Assembly: GCF_910596095.1 (NCBI RefSeq)
Contig: NC_056540.1
Coordinates: forward strand, 10,781,001-10,845,000
Direction of reading: 5' to 3'
DNA length: 64,000 bases
From: Thunnus maccoyii
Taxonomy: Eukaryota > Chordata > Actinopteri > Scombriformes > Scombridae
Shown: piece after piece, positions 1 through 12,835 of the stretch
Numbering within the stretch: the first letter of the stretch is position 1
How the letters are laid out: each line of letters opens with the position of its first letter
Program-made: the position numbers and the translations under genes
Notes under the pieces: generated by a model
Seen by the model: only the letters and a program-made list of their open reading frames with translations
Database searches by the model: none
What the model was told of the DNA's origin: nothing

Positions 1-1266
1 CCCTTTTGACTGCTTCCTCTGTGTTCCTCTCAGCCCTGCAGCCGGGATGGGTGGGAATTTCAGGCGTTGTTTTTTTTTTTTTTTTTTTTTTTTAGGAATG
101 AGCTGAGAGTTCTAGAAAGAGACTCATCTAAGAAGCAAAAGATTGCAAAGATGCCTAAGCCACAAGCTAATCCGTGCTATTTTACATTTGAATCATCTAT
201 TATTTTTGTTATCTCATATTTTTATCATGTAGTTAAACTTTTTAAAGACTTTCCCGAGGACTCTTCTGATGCGTCCGACTCTGCAGCCTGCCACTGAATG
301 CCACTGAGACTGAGACACCTCTCTGCTGTCTGTGTGTGCACTACGTGGCCTCAGCTAGTCTGAGACTGGATTCATCCTCCTGAGAAGCAGTGAACCAAAG
401 CTGTTTCACTGAACCTACTGCAAGTGTTCTCATCTGGCTGTCACTCTGGTGACATGAGGATCACTGAGTCTGCTTCGCCTTGCTCGGCGCTTCCCGGGAA
501 GTTCCTAATCATCAGCCCTTCATCACCAAAAAACAGTAGGAAAACCATCTACCATGCTTCTGTCTCAGAGTTGATGGAAGAGCAATTCAAATATTGAATT
601 TTTACTGGCTGTAATAGTTTTGAACTTCATTGCGTTTTTGACTCATTTTTGATAACATTCATTCATTCTGTCAGCAATAACGTGTTAATATAATTTACCC
701 ATTCATTCATGCATCCATAAATATCTTGATTTATAGCCAAGTTGTTGTATCTGTGTATTCATTAATATCAGTGATGGAGAACACTGTATTCAGAATTCAT
801 GACTTTCAGATTTTAGACTGATTAATTTAATTATTTTTCCTCCTAATTAATTAATTAATTAATTAATCAATGGAGGTAGTGCCCGTACAATTTTACAAGG
901 GCACAATATTAATTTCCAAGTGTAGTGTTATTCCTACAGTACAACAACAACGAAAAAAATCCCATTACAAGTAAAAGTACTGTGTTCAAAATCGTACTTA
1001 AAGAAAGTGACATTTTGTACTTAATTTCTTTAGTAAATGTGATGTCCTAAAACTTTATTATGATACCTAAGATCCCAGGAGTGAGCCAGTGTAGCAGAGG
1101 AGACAAGGGGATGTAGGAGACCTGAGGGGAAGGAGAGGTGACCCATGCTGTGGGTCAAGCATGGACTCACACCCTGTAGCATTAGCTAAAGAAAACACCG
1201 CTAATCTGATCAGAGTAGGTCAGGTCAACTATATGCGCACACTCTCAGGCAAGTACACACACACAC

Positions 1267-1312
<46 letters not shown>

Positions 1313-3530
1313 GCCCACACACAGCTTACTCATAGGATTGGCAAAGGTGTACAGGCTGCTCACAGCATTGGCAAAATGACATATTTGAAGGCGTGAGAGA
1401 GAGGGAGAGCTGCGAGGAGGTTATCAACGGATCATTTGGAAACATCTGGGTCTACAATCAGCATCTCCCTCCCTCTAATTAAGTTCCCCTGCATCCTCAT
1501 TTTTCCTCTCCATCCTGTCCTTTCCATCTTGCATCTTTTCTGCCAGCAAATCTATCCTCATGGCGTCTCCATCCTCTTCTTCTCTTTCAATGCACCAAAG
1601 GGGCCCATATTTCTCTGCTTTGGCTCTAATTGAACTGCCTCAAATGCAGAGGCACACAAACACACAAAAAAACAAAAAAAACACAACAACAGGATGACAC
1701 AAATAGACACACATGGTTTGATGTAAGGTTGGTTTCTAATGCCATCGTCATGGTAACACTCCCTCGCTCCTTTGCTCGCACAAACGAACAGAGCGCATAT
1801 CCCAGGAATCTGTGTGGATTCTTATGTAACTACAGAACCCCACGCACGTATACAGAGACAGACTGACAGAAAGACAGACAGATAGATGGAGTGAGTCAGT
1901 GCTAGACCACATAGTGAGAGCATCTGTCATCAACGTTATACCTTTCACTGTGACAAGAACAGTATGTACCGCTGTGTTAGCCTACTTCAGCCTCATTATA
2001 AGACACATTTCCAGCACACACACGCCCCACGAGCACACGCGCATTCAGCGCTTCACTACATAGAAAGAGGTGGAAATAGCTGTTTAACTAGTTATGGCAA
2101 CCACCACTGGCTCATGTATCAGCATACTAATTATTACTTTTCCTCCCTGAGGGTGCTGTACATGGAGATGGTGGTGGGTAAGTGGGGAGAGGAGGGCTGG
2201 AGGAATGAGAATGGGGTCAGTAGAGGCATCACTATAGATATAATGAAGTGACTGGTAATTTCTTGTGTCAGAGCAACACGGGAGGGAATCACGGAGGAAG
2301 CACAGGCAGAGATAACGACTTGTGCTGGCCTATTTATATGCAGGGTTTGAGTGTGAAGAAATGAGCAAAGTACAAGTGTGAAAGCGCACATGGCGGTACA
2401 TTGCATCCTGAATCAGACGGTTGAGTCGAGCTGTTCCGGGACACGGCCACTTGTTTACCTTAGCAGGCGTGGAGTATTTCATCTGTTGTTTTTCATTGGC
2501 CTCGGCGTTGCATTGATACATTTGTATGTGTGGCTGAGTGATGCATTGTTCTCTCTGGTGCTTAATATACCAGCCACCCAGATGTCCAGTGTATGATTTA
2601 TAGATGGATCAAAACGTGAAGCGAAATGGGTGAACAGGTTTAGAAAGGTTTGATTCATGCCTCATGTTAATAAAGTAGGTGAATTTCTTTCCACTGGGTT
2701 GATCTAAAGGTCCGAGGTCACTTGTTTTTCTTTCAGCCAATTTTGAGGCACAGTTTTACACCTCTTGGCGCTTGGTTGTTACTCATTCACACATTCACAT
2801 TTGGTGGTCTGCAGATTCCCCACAAGGAGGAGTTGTTCAGTCAATTTCACACCGGTTGTACACATGCCAACCTGTGAGAGGAAAGTAACAGTTATGTCAT
2901 AACCTCACCTACAGACAAGGAGTGCTATAGCTGTTGTTTTTCTTTGAGTGTGGTTGAGGTTTGTTAGCTTAAGTAAAACTGTAAGAATTGAACATCACTA
3001 TGTTATACTATCCTCCTATCTAGCCTCCTTTTCATGCCTCCAGGCGGTATAGAACAGCAGGTCTGAAACGTCTCTGTGAATGGATGATACTGTCTGGGCC
3101 TTGGAAGCTTTGCATCGCTGAAACTGTGTCCTTATTACTGTAACACCCCAACTCCCACTGCCTCTTTTCTCCACTTGTTCATGTGACAGCTTGCCACTGT
3201 TTTGTTTTCTGAAACACATGCAACATAAGGAGCAGCAGTCTCGCTATGGTTTACAGTACAAGCTAAAACACATACACCAAATTGTAATACACATGCAAAC
3301 AGGCATGTGTGCACACATTCACAGCTGTGTCAAGGGATATTTACAGGAAAGGCACTAACATAACAGAAACTATGACTGTTAAAAGCTCTTGCTTTGCATT
3401 TTAAATCTTTTGCAGGTCAGTCAGTTTTTGTTCATATTTTCAAATTTTCATTCAAACACAGAAACTAATTAAATATTTGATCTATAATGATCTCAAAATC
3501 CCGTACACTGTCAATCACTTGTACTCATTT
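1..3530. other. Gene-free stretch with simple repeats
   Basis: I see no supportable gene here. A T-run at about 70-93, an (AATT)n tract at about 845-867 and an (AC)n microsatellite at about 1254-1310 are visible. The short open frames are low in complexity or show no family resemblance, and none is flanked by convincing splice signals. Confidence 0.6.
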
Positions 3531-3535
3531 TATTA

Positions 3536-3895
3536 AAGGGGACCTATTATGCTTTTTCTTACTTTCAGTCATATATATATATATAATGTTACAATGTTGG
3601 ATGTTTTTATTAAACATGGCCAAAGTGTCAAATAACAAGGTAAACGTATGTAGTAATCCCTGTGAGCAAAAAGTACTGGCTTCAGACTGCTCTAAACGCT
3701 TAGTCTCCAATGTTTTTTCTACTTTCAGCTCAAGCCGCTGTCAGCGCATGACAAATTTCTTTATATGGTCATCTGCTCCACGCATAGCCCATGAGTTCAG
3801 TGCTCCACTCTGCTTACATTATGGCATTTTTCATGCTGAGCCATGACTCAAGTTGAGCTGGCACACTGTGAATGTTTTTCCATTACACAGCAGGG
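3536..3895 (+). repeat. Dispersed teleost repeat fragment
   Basis: The block begins with aaaggggacctattatgc, a terminal motif I know from many percomorph intergenic and intronic sequences. The following text, on a phrase like 'catctgctccacgcatagcc', also looks like repeat consensus. A matching far end was not found, so this is probably a one-ended, decayed copy. The family assignment (non-autonomous DNA element) is from memory and uncertain. It sits directly upstream of the LINE fragment. Confidence 0.4.
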
Positions 3896-4077
3896 CAAAG
3901 TAAAATACGTTGTTTATCTGTTGGAGGTGTGCTGGTCGTCTGCAGCTCTTCATCAAACATCTCAGTGTTTTTTTCTTCTTGTACTATTCCTCCCAGGCAT
4001 TGTTTTTAACTGATCCGCTGAACAAATATCTCAATATGTTGTTGCTTCAGAACAGAGTGAGCTCATCGAGGAGGGGG

Positions 4078-4924
4078 GCCTTAGAGAGACAGGACTGGAC
4101 AGGACTCAACTGCAGGAAGCCCCACATCCTCTGCGCCATACTGCAAGAACTCCAGGTGGATCCCCACATGATCCTCTGGATACTGGACTTCCTACTCAAA
4201 AGGCAGTTTGTCAGGGTCAACAGCTCCACCTCTCCTGTCATGCTCACATCCACCGGCCCACCCCAGGGGACAGTGATTTCCCCAGTCCTGTTTTCGCTAT
4301 ATGCCAACGACTTGAGGGGCTCAGACAGCACGAGCATGGCCGTGAAGTTTCTAGATGACACTGCATTGGTCAACACCTCCAACCCCGTTTTGAGCCCATT
4401 TTGAGGAAGAAGCGAAGAAGCTGTACCAGTGGTGCAAGGAGCAAGTCCTCCAGATAAACATGAGGAAGACAAAGGAGCCCCTCATAGATTTCCGGAGGAA
4501 GGCTGACCCTGTGCCACAGCTGACACTCAATGGAGAGGCTGTGGAGAGGGTTAGCAGCTACAAATACCTCGGGACTATCATCAACAGTAAGCTGTTCTTC
4601 AACAACAACACACAAACCATCTTCAAAAAGTGCCAGCAGTGGATCTACCTTGTGTGGAGGCTGAGGCATCTTAACGCAGCCCCTCCCATCCTCCGCAGCT
4701 TTTACATCTGCCATATAGAGAGCCTCCTCACCCTTTCTTTTCTGGCTTGGTATGAGGGGTTCTCAGAGACCAACAAGTCCAAACTGCGGAGGGTGATCAC
4801 CTTGGGGTCTAAGCCTAGCGGGGAGCAATGCTCAACCCTCCAGCAGCTCTATGACCAACGGATGGTGCAAAAAGTAATTAAGATCACTCAACTCATAACC
4901 TCTACACCTGCTTTAAGATCCTGA
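4078..4924 (+). mobile_element. Decayed LINE reverse-transcriptase fragment (L2/Rex1-like)
   Basis: Two adjacent frames encode pieces of a non-LTR reverse transcriptase. The first (to 4404) has HILCAILQEL, then TGPPQGTVISPVLFSLYAND, the usual fingers/palm motif of fish L2/Rex1-type LINEs, then FLDDTALV in place of the usual F(A/S)DDTA. The second (4460-4924) has NMRKTKE..DFRR, SYKYLGTIINSKL and CQQWIYLVWRLRHLN, which are the thumb-side motifs of the same protein. The two halves are out of frame with each other by a break near 4400-4420, and no endonuclease domain is visible upstream. The copy is therefore 5'-truncated and dead. An (TCTA)n tract follows at 5161-5212 and may mark its 3' end. 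Clade is inferred from motifs only. Confidence 0.8.
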
Positions 4925-5159
4925 CCTCTGATAGGAGATAAGCTGCACCTGTATTCAAAACAAACAGGGGCAGCTTCATTCCCCTGAACCCCCTTGCCCC
5001 CTTTGCCTGAAAGAACTGGACCTGTTGTGCTAACACCACCCATGCAGGCAAGCACGCACACACACCCACATTCCCAGAATGAGTAGAAGGCATTGCTTTT
5101 CTTTTAAAAATCCTTTCTTTTAGAATACCTCCTGTTTTGTAATGTGGTAGATGTGGTAG

Positions 5160-5160
<1 letters not shown>

Positions 5161-5200
<40 letters not shown>

Positions 5201-5212
5201 CCTACCTACCTA
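5161..5212. repeat. (TCTA)n microsatellite
   Basis: About ten uninterrupted tetranucleotide units are followed by three CCTA variants. It lies about 240 bp past the last LINE coding motif and may be the LINE tail or an independent microsatellite. Confidence 0.95.
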
Positions 5213-5220
5213 GGTAGAAA

Positions 5221-5720
5221 AATGGTGGATAACAAATTATAATAATACCTTACAGTAACATAACCACAACAACAAATCAGAAATCGCCTGCAAGTTTGTC
5301 AATCAAGTTGGAAGTTTCAGCACTAGTTACAGCCGTGTCAATAATACACATTGTGGAGTTGTACAGAAACATACAAGTATTGTGTAAATGCCGAAAATAT
5401 AAACTGGAGCAGTCCCTCCCACTATGATACTTGGTAAAACTGTTTCTGACAAGCAGTTCAATCCCTGAAGTTTTGTTTGAAGTAACTACAGCGAGGTGGG
5501 GTGAGGAGATATGGTAATCAGTGGCCAGTGGCTCACTCACAATTGGCTCCTCGAAATTGTCGTGCTTGTGAAAGCTTCCTGGAGAAGCCATGGGCCAATC
5601 ATCACTTCTACTCCAAGACTGAGTATGACTGTTGGAGGCACAGCCTGTGGTGCATGAAATCTGACTGTCAGGGTCCGCTGACCCACCTGCCTGCAGACAC
5701 GCACTGACGCACACACATAG

Positions 5721-5752
<32 letters not shown>

Positions 5753-8700
5753 TGAGGCTGGTAATTGGGCTCATGAAGTCAAAGAACTAGAAGAGCAAAA
5801 TCTCATTTCCTGTCTTTGTGTAGTGTGTAAGTGTGTGAGTTGAGTGCGCCAGTGGTTTTCTGTGTTTCAGTTCAAATGTCCTGGCATACTCTTGCCCTCC
5901 TAAAAACAGGCAATTTCCTGTGAAGCCATCAGAGTGTGACAGCAGAAGGTGCCTAATGGGTAAATCTTAGGAAACAGGGCATTACCAAAATCCAGCAAAC
6001 TCAATTGTATTAATCCTCTGGATTAGCAGCTTTAATTCTCAACACGTTTCCAGTTTAAAAAGTCTTATTTCCTTACTGAAAATGGGAGCAACACGTGAGG
6101 TGAATTTGCAGCTATTTAAAGTAAAGAAGAATAGTTTTCCTCCTTGCTTTAGTTGGTAAAAGCTTGTTTTAACTTTGGTGCATAATTACACAGTTTTGGT
6201 GTCGTCGGAAATTAGATTTAAGCATCCAAATAAAAAAAAAAGAGACGTGTTAAAAACTATGACCAGAAGTCTGGGATTGTCAAACATGAAAAGCCTCTGT
6301 GTGTTTTCAACGTCTACTTTCATATCTGTGGTTTACCTGTCAGTTTCACGATTAGCAACGTTCTTGCTAATTAACCCTGTGATCAATCCCTTGCTGATAC
6401 TAAAGACCCACTATCTTAACCCCACTCTGCACGTTGCCCCCTAGACCACTGAAAACTGTCAGTTTTAATCTCCCTCACTGCAACCATCCTCCCGTCTCTC
6501 TTACACACACACATACACACACACATACACACACACACACACACACCCAGCTTTCAAATAAGGGATTTAGATTACAGTGAACAGTGCACGCTTCATGATG
6601 ATGAAGAGTGTGTACTCTGAGGGTGAGCCTTATTGGAATTCATATGATGTTTGTTGACTCCCTTCATATAAACAGGTGGCTGTGTGGAGATAACGTATAG
6701 CATATTGTGCGGATGATGCACTCGCACAAGCATGCAGGCACACACACACACACTGTTGTGTGTGGGTTGTTTTTTTTTTTTTTTTAAATCCTAAAGCAGT
6801 CAGAGGGACATTTATTAATCTCTCTATTTCAGAAGAAGAGTGCCAAAGCCTTTCAGGTGTATGAGCAGGGATTCCTGAACAGATGTCACCTCGTATCCAC
6901 CCGGCGTGGAGCTGCAGCAACAAAACAAAACCTGCAGAAAGGTGCATAATAAAAGCCTCCACCTTTCTGTTCCCCATCCCCTGTATTCTCTGAGATATAG
7001 TTCCACTTTATTATCAGGGCTCAATTTCACCAATTTAGATGACTTTTAAGGTCGCATGATGTGCCTGACAGAAAGATGAATACTTTTCTTTTAAGAGTAG
7101 GGAATAGGGAGAGGTGGAACTGTGTGTATGTGGTGTGTATTTTTGGATGTATTTCATTTCAGAACAGACACATGCAAGCACGCACACACACACACACACA
7201 GTCGAATAAAGGATCTGTGTGTGTGTGAGTGAGTGTGTGTGTATTCCCGTGTCTTGCTGTGTGAGTGCTCCTTTCTTTGATTCTAATAAAAAATGAGGGT
7301 TTTTTTTTTGTGTCTCCTCCGCTGATGTCTTGGCTGCCTTTACTACTGTATCACTACGTCTGCATGCTGACCTTGCCACTTCACATCCGGTAGCGAGCCA
7401 ACCTCTGTATTGATCTCTCATTTCAAAGGCTCAGAAACACAAGCTGACAGGGCTGACAAAGCCATTACAATTTATCACAGCTGAATCATATAGATTTCAG
7501 AACGGGCTGGAATGATTTGGACCACTTGTTAAAGGTTCTCTAAATACGATTGGTTTCTCTCCCATGAAAAATGAAAGGATATACTGCAGATTTCATACAG
7601 CTTTTACCAACTTTTTAAATGATTTATATCACTCACTGTTGTCGCCTCACCTACTTGCAGTTTTAACAAGTTAAAGATAGAAGACAGTGCTATAAGTGAC
7701 TCTGCAGTGCTGCAGTAAGGTATTGTGTCATTAATGACAAGGTACTAACAGCTTAAAATACTTCCTCTGCAAGTGACTTCAAAGCGCAGGCTGAGTTACT
7801 GTCTGCGTCATCAAGCCAGTCCCTCTCAAAACTAATGAGCGATCTGATTGAGTTAGAAAACCAATCAGTGCTAGTCGCATGCTGGGTATCTGTTTTTGGA
7901 GATTGTGAGACTTGACTCACACTTGTCCCTCCGGAGACACGAGGCTTGACCTATGAAGTTTGAGCGCTGATTTGCTGCTGAGGCAACTACAGATGATGGC
8001 AACACATATCGGAGATTGGCGATTTATCAAATGTACACCAAACATTTTAGTCGCTGCTCAGTTAATGTCAATAGATGCCATCTTATATTATATTTTATAC
8101 ATTTAACAATTAATTATTTTAGTCAGGCATTGACTTCTCATATAGATTCAAATTCAGCACAAAACTGAATCAATATAATATGATTATATAACATTATATA
8201 ATTCTACATCCGCATACGTTACATTGTAGTCTTTGTAGAATATTTTGTAATAATTCTCTTTATACTTGAACTGTTATTGTTTACAAATGTGTTTAGTGTT
8301 TCCTCTCTAATTGCAAGAACAGAACAAAATGTCTTTTATCTCTTCTTGGCTCTTGACAGTCGTAGCAATAAAGCTTTCTGAACTGAACAGTAATTGACTA
8401 CTTGGGCCACAGTATTCTGAGGATGCAGCAAGAATGGCAACACCACAGTCTCTAACTGTCACAGCACTCACTTTCAAGCACTCAGAGTTCAGGAACACTG
8501 TACGCTTATGTTTCCAGTAAAATGTGTTCCTTTTTAACTGTCAAAACACTGATACTGTGAACTGTTCCATCGATTTTCAAGATTTTAGTCCTTTGTTGAC
8601 ATAAGAGTCAGAAATCCCTGGGATGCGCAGGTTTTTTAAAGCTGTGTTACTGAGACAACTTTTAGTAACTAATTGTTATTCTAATTGCCGCGGATGAACA

Positions 8701-8980
8701 ACTTTGCAACAGACTCCGTTTTATATTCCTTAAGGCAAGAAATCATTCTTTCAATCGCCCTCCTGCTTTCACTTTTAACAAATGAGTAAATTTGTTTATG
8801 TTGTCGCTCATTTGTTCATTTAATTTACAGATGTGCGGATTTAAAGGATTGATCGTTTGCTAATCCGTTCAAGCCTTCAGTTGTGTGCATGCTTAATGTA
8901 TTGCGTTTATCCCTGAGAGAAAGTAAGAAGTAACAGATGAGGGAGGGATGTTGATAAAGGGAAGATGCATGGAGGATATT
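5221..8980. other. Gene-free stretch with AC/TG microsatellites
   Basis: No gene supported. (AC)n tracts lie near 5726-5752, 6505-6546, 6735-6752 and 7180-7200, with a T-run near 6770-6785. The longer open frames on the minus strand here, at 5277-5774, 6630-6977 and 7035-7421, are strings of Cys/Val or Thr/His produced by the AC/TG repeats. Confidence 0.6.
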
Positions 8981-8992
8981 TACTTTGATGCA

Positions 8993-9016
8993 TTAAGCTT
9001 TGCAAACAAAGCTTAA
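8993..9016. promoter_or_regulatory. Short perfect palindrome with opposed CAAAG cores
   Basis: Two 10-base arms, TTAAGCTTTG and CAAAGCTTAA, are exact reverse complements separated by CAAA. One side reads AACAAAG, which fits the SOX/TCF consensus (A/T)(A/T)CAAAG; the other side has CAAAG in opposite orientation. Function is an inference; a palindrome this short can arise by chance. Confidence 0.3.
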
Positions 9017-9189
9017 GCTCGCCCTAAAAGTAAGGATATTTCAGGAAGGGTGATGTTATATGCAAACACCGCTAACAACACACACAGACTATTACGAGCA
9101 ACAGATTCAAACATTGCCATTACTCTCTGATACCTGATAAGGTGCATTACAAACGTGTTTTGTGTTTATAGCGGCTCTCTAATCTTCCA

Positions 9190-9300
9190 TCTATCTCTTT
9201 CACTCTCTCGCTTCCTCATCCCTCATCTCTGTCTCCATCTCTCTCTCTCTCTCCTCCCTCTCCGCTGTTTTCCTTCTTCTCTTTTCATCTCTGTCACTGT
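9190..9300. repeat. CT-rich low-complexity tract
   Basis: Imperfect (TCTC)n/(TCTT)n pyrimidine tract. The minus-strand open frame over it (Arg/Glu-rich) is an artefact of the repeat. Confidence 0.8.
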
Positions 9301-9539
9301 CCTCCAGCTGGCTAGGTGAGATAACTCCTCCACACTGAGATACTCTTAGCTCATTGGCCGGGTGATGGAACGAGGGGCGCCAATCACATGCTGCATCATT
9401 AGTTGTGGAGCTCATGAGCTGAGGCCGGGTCCTTATCTGGTCTCACTGATCCGAGCTGTCCTAAACCTTCCTGCACATCCAACAACTCCCCTCAAACACA
9501 CTCCGCTCTAGTTTGTCTGCACATTAGCCGCATTTTGTT

Positions 9540-9790
9540 TAACACCTCATTTCTCTTTGATCATGCAGTAATCAGATTTGTTTGAGAGATTAATCAGCAC
9601 TCCTATATGCTGAGGGACAAAGTAGAAAGATTATTTTCATAAGGCCTCCGCATATTCTTCCATCCTCTTGGTTTAAAGCTGATAAAAGTGCAGGATTTAA
9701 TTGGTGTAATTGCGGTTGGTAATTACACTTCAGCCAGAGTTTTACTTGTTCAATAACACCGTCTTTTGTTCCTGGGTGCAAATTACTCAC
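9540..9790. promoter_or_regulatory. Candidate conserved noncoding block with homeodomain-type sites
   Basis: A non-repetitive stretch dense in TAATTG/TAATTAC/GATTAATC motifs (for example taattggtgtaattgcgg and ggtaattacac near 9698-9728) that lacks simple repeats. This texture is typical of vertebrate developmental enhancers. No alignment was available, so conservation is only suspected. Confidence 0.25.
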
Positions 9791-10464
9791 TCTGTTGCCA
9801 CTCTCATAAACTCATCTTCCATCAACTTGAAGGATGAAAAATAACTTAACCTGTGTGCAGGTGTGTGTATGTGTGGGTGAATATCTGATAACACTGAAAG
9901 CCTTTATCCACGCTCCAGAGACCATGTGTGTGACTGGGCAACTCATGATATGGACCTCAAGGGAAAAAAAACGAGGAAAAGAAAATACTAGGAGTGTGAT
10001 GGTAAAAAGAAAGGAGAGTAAGTCCCCCTCCACTCAAAAAACAAGTTTTTCTTCTTGTTCCTACAGTTTGGATGTTTGAGCTTCACTGTGCAGAATGATG
10101 TATGTGCAGAGTTTGAGTCTAGAAGGCTGTTTTCACATTCATCTGCTGATAATGGAAAGTTTCTCTGTGCTCATTCGGGGCGGGCCTGTGAGCATGATTT
10201 GTGATATTACAACTAGTTTGGAGCCATTCCTTAAACAAGTTTGATGTGGAAACTTGAAGCCTCCAGTGCACAAACACTGAGAATGGACTTTACAGTGAAG
10301 TAGGAGACATCTTACATCCAGCAGTTAAACTTCTGAAATCAAAAATATTTGCATACTCACTGATTCTAATTATGTTTCTTTTGTGGAAAAGCCTCATCAG
10401 ACACACATTACTGTTCCAAGCATTAGTATTTTTTATATATCTTAATACATGTATGGAAGGGATC

Positions 10465-10627
10465 TTTAAAGAAATAGTTTGACATTTGGTGAAGTACCCT
10501 CATTTGCTTTCTTGCTGACAGTTAGACGAGAAGATCGATACCAATGGGAGTGATATCAATCTTCTCATCTAACTCTCAGCATGAGAGCAATGAGTGTATT
10601 TCCCAAAATGTCAAACTATTCCTTTAA
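10465..10627. mobile_element. MITE, short palindromic copy (aaaatgtcaaactatt family)
   Basis: The left end, tttaaagaaatagtttgacatt, is the inverted complement of the right end, aatgtcaaactattcctttaaa, and the inverted similarity continues inward (gctttcttgctgacagttaga..gaagatcgatacc against gatatcaatcttctcatctaactctcagc). The copy is little more than its two terminal inverted repeats joined together, so it is an internal deletion derivative. Relatives lie at 44549-45170 and 46208-46648. It encodes nothing. I recognise the family as one common in percomorph fish; the transposase superfamily is not clear from the sequence. Confidence 0.8.
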
Positions 10628-10639
10628 ATATAAAACAAA

Positions 10640-12560
10640 AATCCTAAATGACGTGTCTCTTTGCCTCCAAACTGGCTCAGTACAGTAAATACAGCTGTCC
10701 CTCACTGCATAAGCCCAGTGTAAACTCATTTAGTCACTCTTTTACATCGAGGAATAAATTAAATGTTTTGCTGTTTCCCAAAAATGAATTGTCATCCTTT
10801 TCTATTAAGTAACAAGCTTGGCTCAATGCAGAAACTAAAAAAAGTCTGCTGTAAAAGATAACATTCCAGCAAATCAATCAGGACTATAGTGCATAATTCA
10901 CACTGCATGCTTACTGTATGTGTCGCATTCATGACAGTGAAAGTCGCTTACTGCTGAATTGCCAATAATTTCTAGAACCTCCTCTCCACTCGTCTGAATC
11001 ATCTTCTGTTGTCTCTTAGTGTCATGCTAAACCACTGAGCTAACAGGCTTAAATCTCTAGTCACTATTAACACACAAGTATGGAAGAAACTGTGTATGGA
11101 AAAGTGTGAAGAGTCTTTTTTTCCCCCCTCACATTGGTGACATCAAGGATTCAAGCTGTTGCAAGCGGTTATACTGACTGATGAGGTTGAAACTGTGTGA
11201 GTGCTCGGAGATGAGTGCACCCTGGTGGTCCGTTATACACTGTTCACCTCAATGCAGCTTCCAGCCTGAAAATTTAAACAATCCTTTGCCGCCATCTTGT
11301 GTTTAATCCATATGAGGACATGATTTTTTACTGCACACTAACAAAGCTTTCATATATATTTTAAATATTGTTAAATAAAGTTGAATTAGATGTAATAAAT
11401 ACAATCGTTATCTATATATCTATTTATCTATACAACAAATTGTTTTGATTGGTTTTGACTATCCAGAAACATCTTCCACTACAACTGTACTGCCGTCTTC
11501 TGTTTGTGTTTGTCTCTGAAATGAACGTTCATCTTGACATTGTCAAACAACACGGAGACAGACTTGATCCCGGAAAAGGTTTACTGGTCTGTTATCATCC
11601 ACCGATGAGCTGTGGGCGATCAGACTGTTGTGACAGGTCATTTGGCTGCTAAGTCTGACCTTTGTCAGTGTGGATCTCGTTTCCACGCTTCAAATATGAT
11701 AACATTTCAAACTCAAAGGTTAATAAGAGGGCTGGGGAAAGTTTAGAGAAGGTCAAAGATTGTTTCCTCCTCACGATATCACAATGAAACAAACAGCTCA
11801 ATGGAAGCGTACTTCTGAAAGGCTGAATCACTGAGTGATCTGAAGAAATATAATTAGCTCCTCAGGGCTATCACATCGGTTAGATCGCTCTATTAGATAT
11901 TGTGTGTAACATTCAGAGATGCATTATGTCAAGGGAAAGTAACAAGGCTGCATGTTTCAATTTATTTCACACAAGCCTGTATTAAGTTTGGTAAATGGGT
12001 CAGTTCCAGACTTCAGCCAGCAGGTGGTGCTGCAGCCTCTGTACAGAGCCCTCAGAGGTATTTGTGACCTCATTATGACGTTTCCTGTAAAACCCAAAGT
12101 CATCCAGTAATATGATGTCATACATTAACACAGTGCTTACCCAGAGCCTATAAGTGCACCTGCTAGCTTGGCTCACTATATCATTCAAAGGCTTGAAATC
12201 ATGTTGACTCATCATCATCAGCTATTCTATTCTGAGAAGAGCTGCCTGATCCAAAATGTCCTCGATGGCTGGCATGAGCAGGCTGTAACTGTACCTCTGG
12301 GAAGATTTAAGAGGGAAGACCAGCAGGTTTCATGATGTCAGCAAAGGACAATGAGCTCTACACATCACTGCTTTATTAGAGTCTGATGTAATCAGGAGCT
12401 GCTTGATCAGCCGCAAAATAAAGGATGTGACAAATGATGTTAAAACCAAGGACTGTGATGTTTAACTACATCCAGCTAAAACATGCTGTATGTTGGTATT
12501 ATTAAAATGCTGAAAATAGTGAATGAAAGTGTATATAAGAGTTATATGTACAGTTTATGC
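10640..12560. other. Gene-free stretch
   Basis: No gene or clear repeat recognised. Short open frames at 11449-11652 and 12000-12218 have no family resemblance and no splice context. Confidence 0.5.
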
Positions 12561-12571
12561 ATGACTGCGTA

Positions 12572-12835
12572 TAGGGCTGCATTGTTTTCATTACCAGTTA
12601 ATCTGCCAGTTTTTTTTCATGATTCACTGATTGATCATTTTGGCTATAAAATATCAGAGTATAATAAAAAATGCCCATAATTTCTGAAATCCCAAGGTGA
12701 CATCTTCATATTACCCATTTTGTCTGACCAGCAGTGTACAATCCAAAGATATTCAGTTAGAGGACTAAGAAAACAAGCAAATAATCACAGTTGAGAAATT
12801 GCTTTAAAATATCACTGAAATGATTAATATTTGTG
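12572..12835 (+). mobile_element. Dispersed teleost MITE (agggctgca..gattaat type)
   Basis: Starts agggctgcattgttttcatt and holds the phrases ggctataaaatatcag, cccaaggtgacatctt and ccaaagatattcagtt, which I know as the internal consensus of a very common fish element whose ends read agctgcaactaacgatta and its complement. The right end is degraded (gaaatgattaatat). A second relative lies at 16041-16360. No coding capacity. Confidence 0.65.

Noticed and set aside
1254-1310. Tandem repeats considered as CRISPR-like
   Set aside because: Plain dinucleotide microsatellite without spacers; vertebrate DNA.
3910-4924. Reverse transcriptase considered as retrovirus/LTR derived
   Set aside because: The motifs (TGPPQGTVISPVLF, YKYLGTIINSKL) are those of non-LTR LINEs; no LTRs, gag, protease, integrase or envelope seen.
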